Shown here piece by piece: positions 62,617 to 64,000 of a stretch of DNA of 64,000 bases. Source of the DNA: Candidatus Pullichristensenella stercorigallinarum (lineage in GTDB: Bacteria; Bacillota; Clostridia; Christensenellales; Aristaeellaceae); NCBI GenBank assembly GCA_018712945.1, contig DVFZ01000100.1, positions 26,651 to 90,650 of the forward strand. The letters run 5' to 3'. Under the pieces are notes generated by a model. That model was not told the origin of the DNA, did not search any database, and worked only from the letters and a program-made list of their open reading frames with translations. The position numbers and the translations under genes are program-made. The first letter of the stretch is position 1, and each line of letters opens with the position of its first letter.

Positions 62617-63570
62617 CTATACCTGAAACATCGCATCCGGGCACCCGGCCTCATCCAGGGCGTCAAGCATCGCGTCCCTGTCCACCTTGTAGCAGTATTC
62701 TCCCATGCGGGCATAGAGCGTATCGGGTTCTGTGCACCCCTGATTCCATTCGGTGACCTCCTGCAAGTACACGTTGCAGGCCTCGCCGTTGCTTAGCACA
62801 AAGCGCAGGTGCAGTATGTCAGACGCCGCCATCAAATGCGGCATTTTCTCTGCGTCCAGCAGGACTTGAACGATTTTGTGGATATGATTTTCGTCCCGCA
62901 ATGTCGGAGGATTTTCAGTGGGGCAGGCGGAAGCCGACGGGTCGTTTTGCAGAGAGTGGTATTCGATGCCGGTCGTTTGCCTGAGATCATCCAGTTCATA
63001 GTATTCCAGCGTCAAATGCGCAATTTGAGACCAAAGGTTGCCGATATCCTTCAGGCGCACTTCATGCCAGGTGTGTCCGCCCTGATTGCCCTGGCTGTAG
63101 TTGTCGTACAAGTCGATGCGCATGTCCACGGCATACTCCAATTCGGATACATCCGGAGAATTCGTAGGCCGCAGGTTGATGATGGCGACGGAATCCGGGT
63201 CTATTGTGCTTTGCAGGTATATGCGAATGCCTGTGTAAAAGTAGCTGGCGTATTCGCCGTCGCGCAGCATTGTGTAGGGCTGCACCTCGCAGTCCATCAG
63301 GTACTCGAAAAGGGTTTCAAAACCGCTCTGCGTATTGTATCCGCTGTTCAACTCCCAGGCGGTATATGTCGAATGGGCGTTGACAACCAGGCAATCAGGA
63401 ATCATCAAATAGCCATTGCGCACGCCAAAACTGCCGGCATTGCCTTCGATATGGTATGGGTAGGCGTTTTCTGCGTGTTCGTCCTCTCCCAGCGCGGGGA
63501 GACAGGAAAACAATACGCTAAGCGCGAGCATAAAGGCCAGAACGATCCTGAATAACTTATCATGCGCCAT
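62617..63570 (-). CDS. Exported protein of unknown family, first of a tandem pair
   Basis: A 317-residue protein. An N-terminal signal sequence (about 1-29, FRIVLAFMLALSVLFSCLPALG) has a Cys in a weakly lipobox-like LFSC context, so either signal peptidase could act. The rest is rich in aromatic and acidic residues; notable segments are YLMIPDCLVVNAHSTYTAWELNSGYNTQSGFETLFEYL (about 54-92) and DPDSVAIINLRPT. I do not recognise a domain. It is followed on the minus strand by nothing and preceded by a related partial gene. GGAGGG precedes the ATG. Confidence 0.6.
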   Translation of the reverse strand: MAHDKLFRIVLAFMLALSVLFSCLPALGEDEHAENAYPYHIEGNAGSFGVRNGYLMIPDCLVVNAHSTYTAWELNSGYNTQSGFETLFEYLMDCEVQPYTMLRDGEYASYFYTGIRIYLQSTIDPDSVAIINLRPTNSPDVSELEYAVDMRIDLYDNYSQGNQGGHTWHEVRLKDIGNLWSQIAHLTLEYYELDDLRQTTGIEYHSLQNDPSASACPTENPPTLRDENHIHKIVQVLLDAEKMPHLMAASDILHLRFVLSNGEACNVYLQEVTEWNQGCTEPDTLYARMGEYCYKVDRDAMLDALDEAGCPDAMFQV

Positions 63571-63635
63571 GATTGGCCCTCCTTTTTTCGTTTATCCATT
63601 GAGCAAGTGAAAACCGCTATGGCAGGCAACATTCA

Positions 63636-64000
63636 TCAGGCCTGAAATATCACGTCGGGGCACCCGGCCTCGTCCAAAGCGTCAAACATTGCGTCTTTGT
63701 CTACCTTGTAGCAGAATCCGCCCATGCGTGCATAGAGCGTATCAGGTTCCGAGCGTCCCTGGCTCCATTCGCTGACCTCCTGCAAATATACGTTGTATGC
63801 CTTCCCGTCGCTTGACACAAACCGTAAATGCAGCAAATCTGTTGCCGCCATCAGATGAGGCATTTCTTCGGCGTCAAGAAGCGCCTGCACGATTTTGCGG
63901 ATGTGATTTTCATTTCGCAGCGTAGGTGGGTTTGGACTGGGACATGCGGAAGCCAATGGGTCGTTTTGCAGGGAATGGTATTCGATGGCGGAGGTCTGCA
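63636..64000 (-). CDS. Second copy of the exported protein, N-terminus beyond the window
   Basis: The visible 121 residues match the C-terminal part of the preceding protein at about 75-80% identity (for example IEYHSLQNDP, PPTLR.ENHI.KIVQ.LLDAE, YLQEV.EW.QG, EPDTLYARMG, DAL DEAGCPD). The reading frame is open to the window edge, so this is a tandem duplication. Which copy is older, and whether the second has a signal peptide, cannot be seen. Confidence 0.65.
   Translation of the reverse strand, partial: QTSAIEYHSLQNDPLASACPSPNPPTLRNENHIRKIVQALLDAEEMPHLMAATDLLHLRFVSSDGKAYNVYLQEVSEWSQGRSEPDTLYARMGGFCYKVDKDAMFDALDEAGCPDVIFQA

Overview
The window is a GC-rich chromosomal segment of a spore-forming Firmicute, most likely an uncultured-type Clostridia lineage (Christensenellales-like is a guess; Clostridia is much firmer). 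The evidence is two tandem alpha/beta small acid-soluble spore proteins, a complete cotJABC spore-coat operon, SepF and DivIVA instead of a proteobacterial division set, ylxM-ffh, yerC-pcrA-ligA, a PASTA kinase/PP2C pair, asp23-fakA-recG and two DegV proteins. There are no tRNA or rRNA genes, CRISPR arrays, transposases or phage genes that I can see. Most of the DNA is densely packed housekeeping operons.

Layout. 1-2.1 kb: end of rplJ, rplL, then a DUF362 ferredoxin-like protein. 2.2-4.7 kb: a membrane Cache-GGDEF-EAL protein with a degenerate cyclase motif, an intact phosphodiesterase motif set and a run of 10 G in its leader. 4.7-8.5 kb: ylxM-ffh-rpsP-khpA-rimM-trmD. 8.5-12.3 kb: a glycosyltransferase, a GNAT enzyme, a DUF1292 protein, an alkyltransferase-like protein and a short MgtE transporter behind a long leader. 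12.3-18.4 kb, minus strand: the division/envelope cluster HlyD-like, yggS, sepF, yggT, ylmH, divIVA, DUF5665, lspA, rluD, diverging from lgt. 19.4-22.5 kb: two degV genes and cotJABC. 22.6-25.6 kb: deoC and an NfnAB-like ferredoxin/NAD(P) transhydrogenase pair. 26-27.2 kb: ruvC-ruvA (minus). 27.3-29.7 kb: an amino-acid ABC importer. 30.2-34.8 kb (minus): yerC-pcrA-ligA. 34.9-40.9 kb (minus): a secreted 5'-nucleotidase and a ribose-type ABC importer. 41.1-54.4 kb: a long collinear run yicC-gmk-rpoZ-coaBC-priA-def-fmt-rsmB-rlmN-PP2C-prkC-rsgA-rpe. 54.5-56.7 kb: a small membrane protein and a cluster of paralogous RPGR/two-TM membrane modules, one copy frameshifted. 56.8-61.3 kb: rpmB, divergent from asp23-fakA-recG. 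61.4-64 kb: two SASPs, a phosphoribosyltransferase and two tandem copies of an unknown exported protein.

The least explained material is non-coding or small. A roughly 200-bp intergenic repeat occurs three times (7.05, 10.48 and 29.77 kb) with conserved and partly covarying stems; two copies are bracketed by local hairpins that match at both ends of that copy but differ between copies. The membrane-module gene cluster at 54.8-56.7 kb is the best candidate for an undescribed protein system. Hairpins that bury the ribosome-binding site precede the first SASP gene and the glycosyltransferase. The magnesium-transporter leader, the cotJ leader and an orphan terminator at 25.94 kb are further candidates for regulatory RNA.

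Start sites were chosen by ribosome-binding site, promoter position and family N-termini. Promoters were found by eye as sigma-A boxes with 16-18 bp spacers. No alignment, folding or database search was possible; all family names are from recognition of motifs and gene order.
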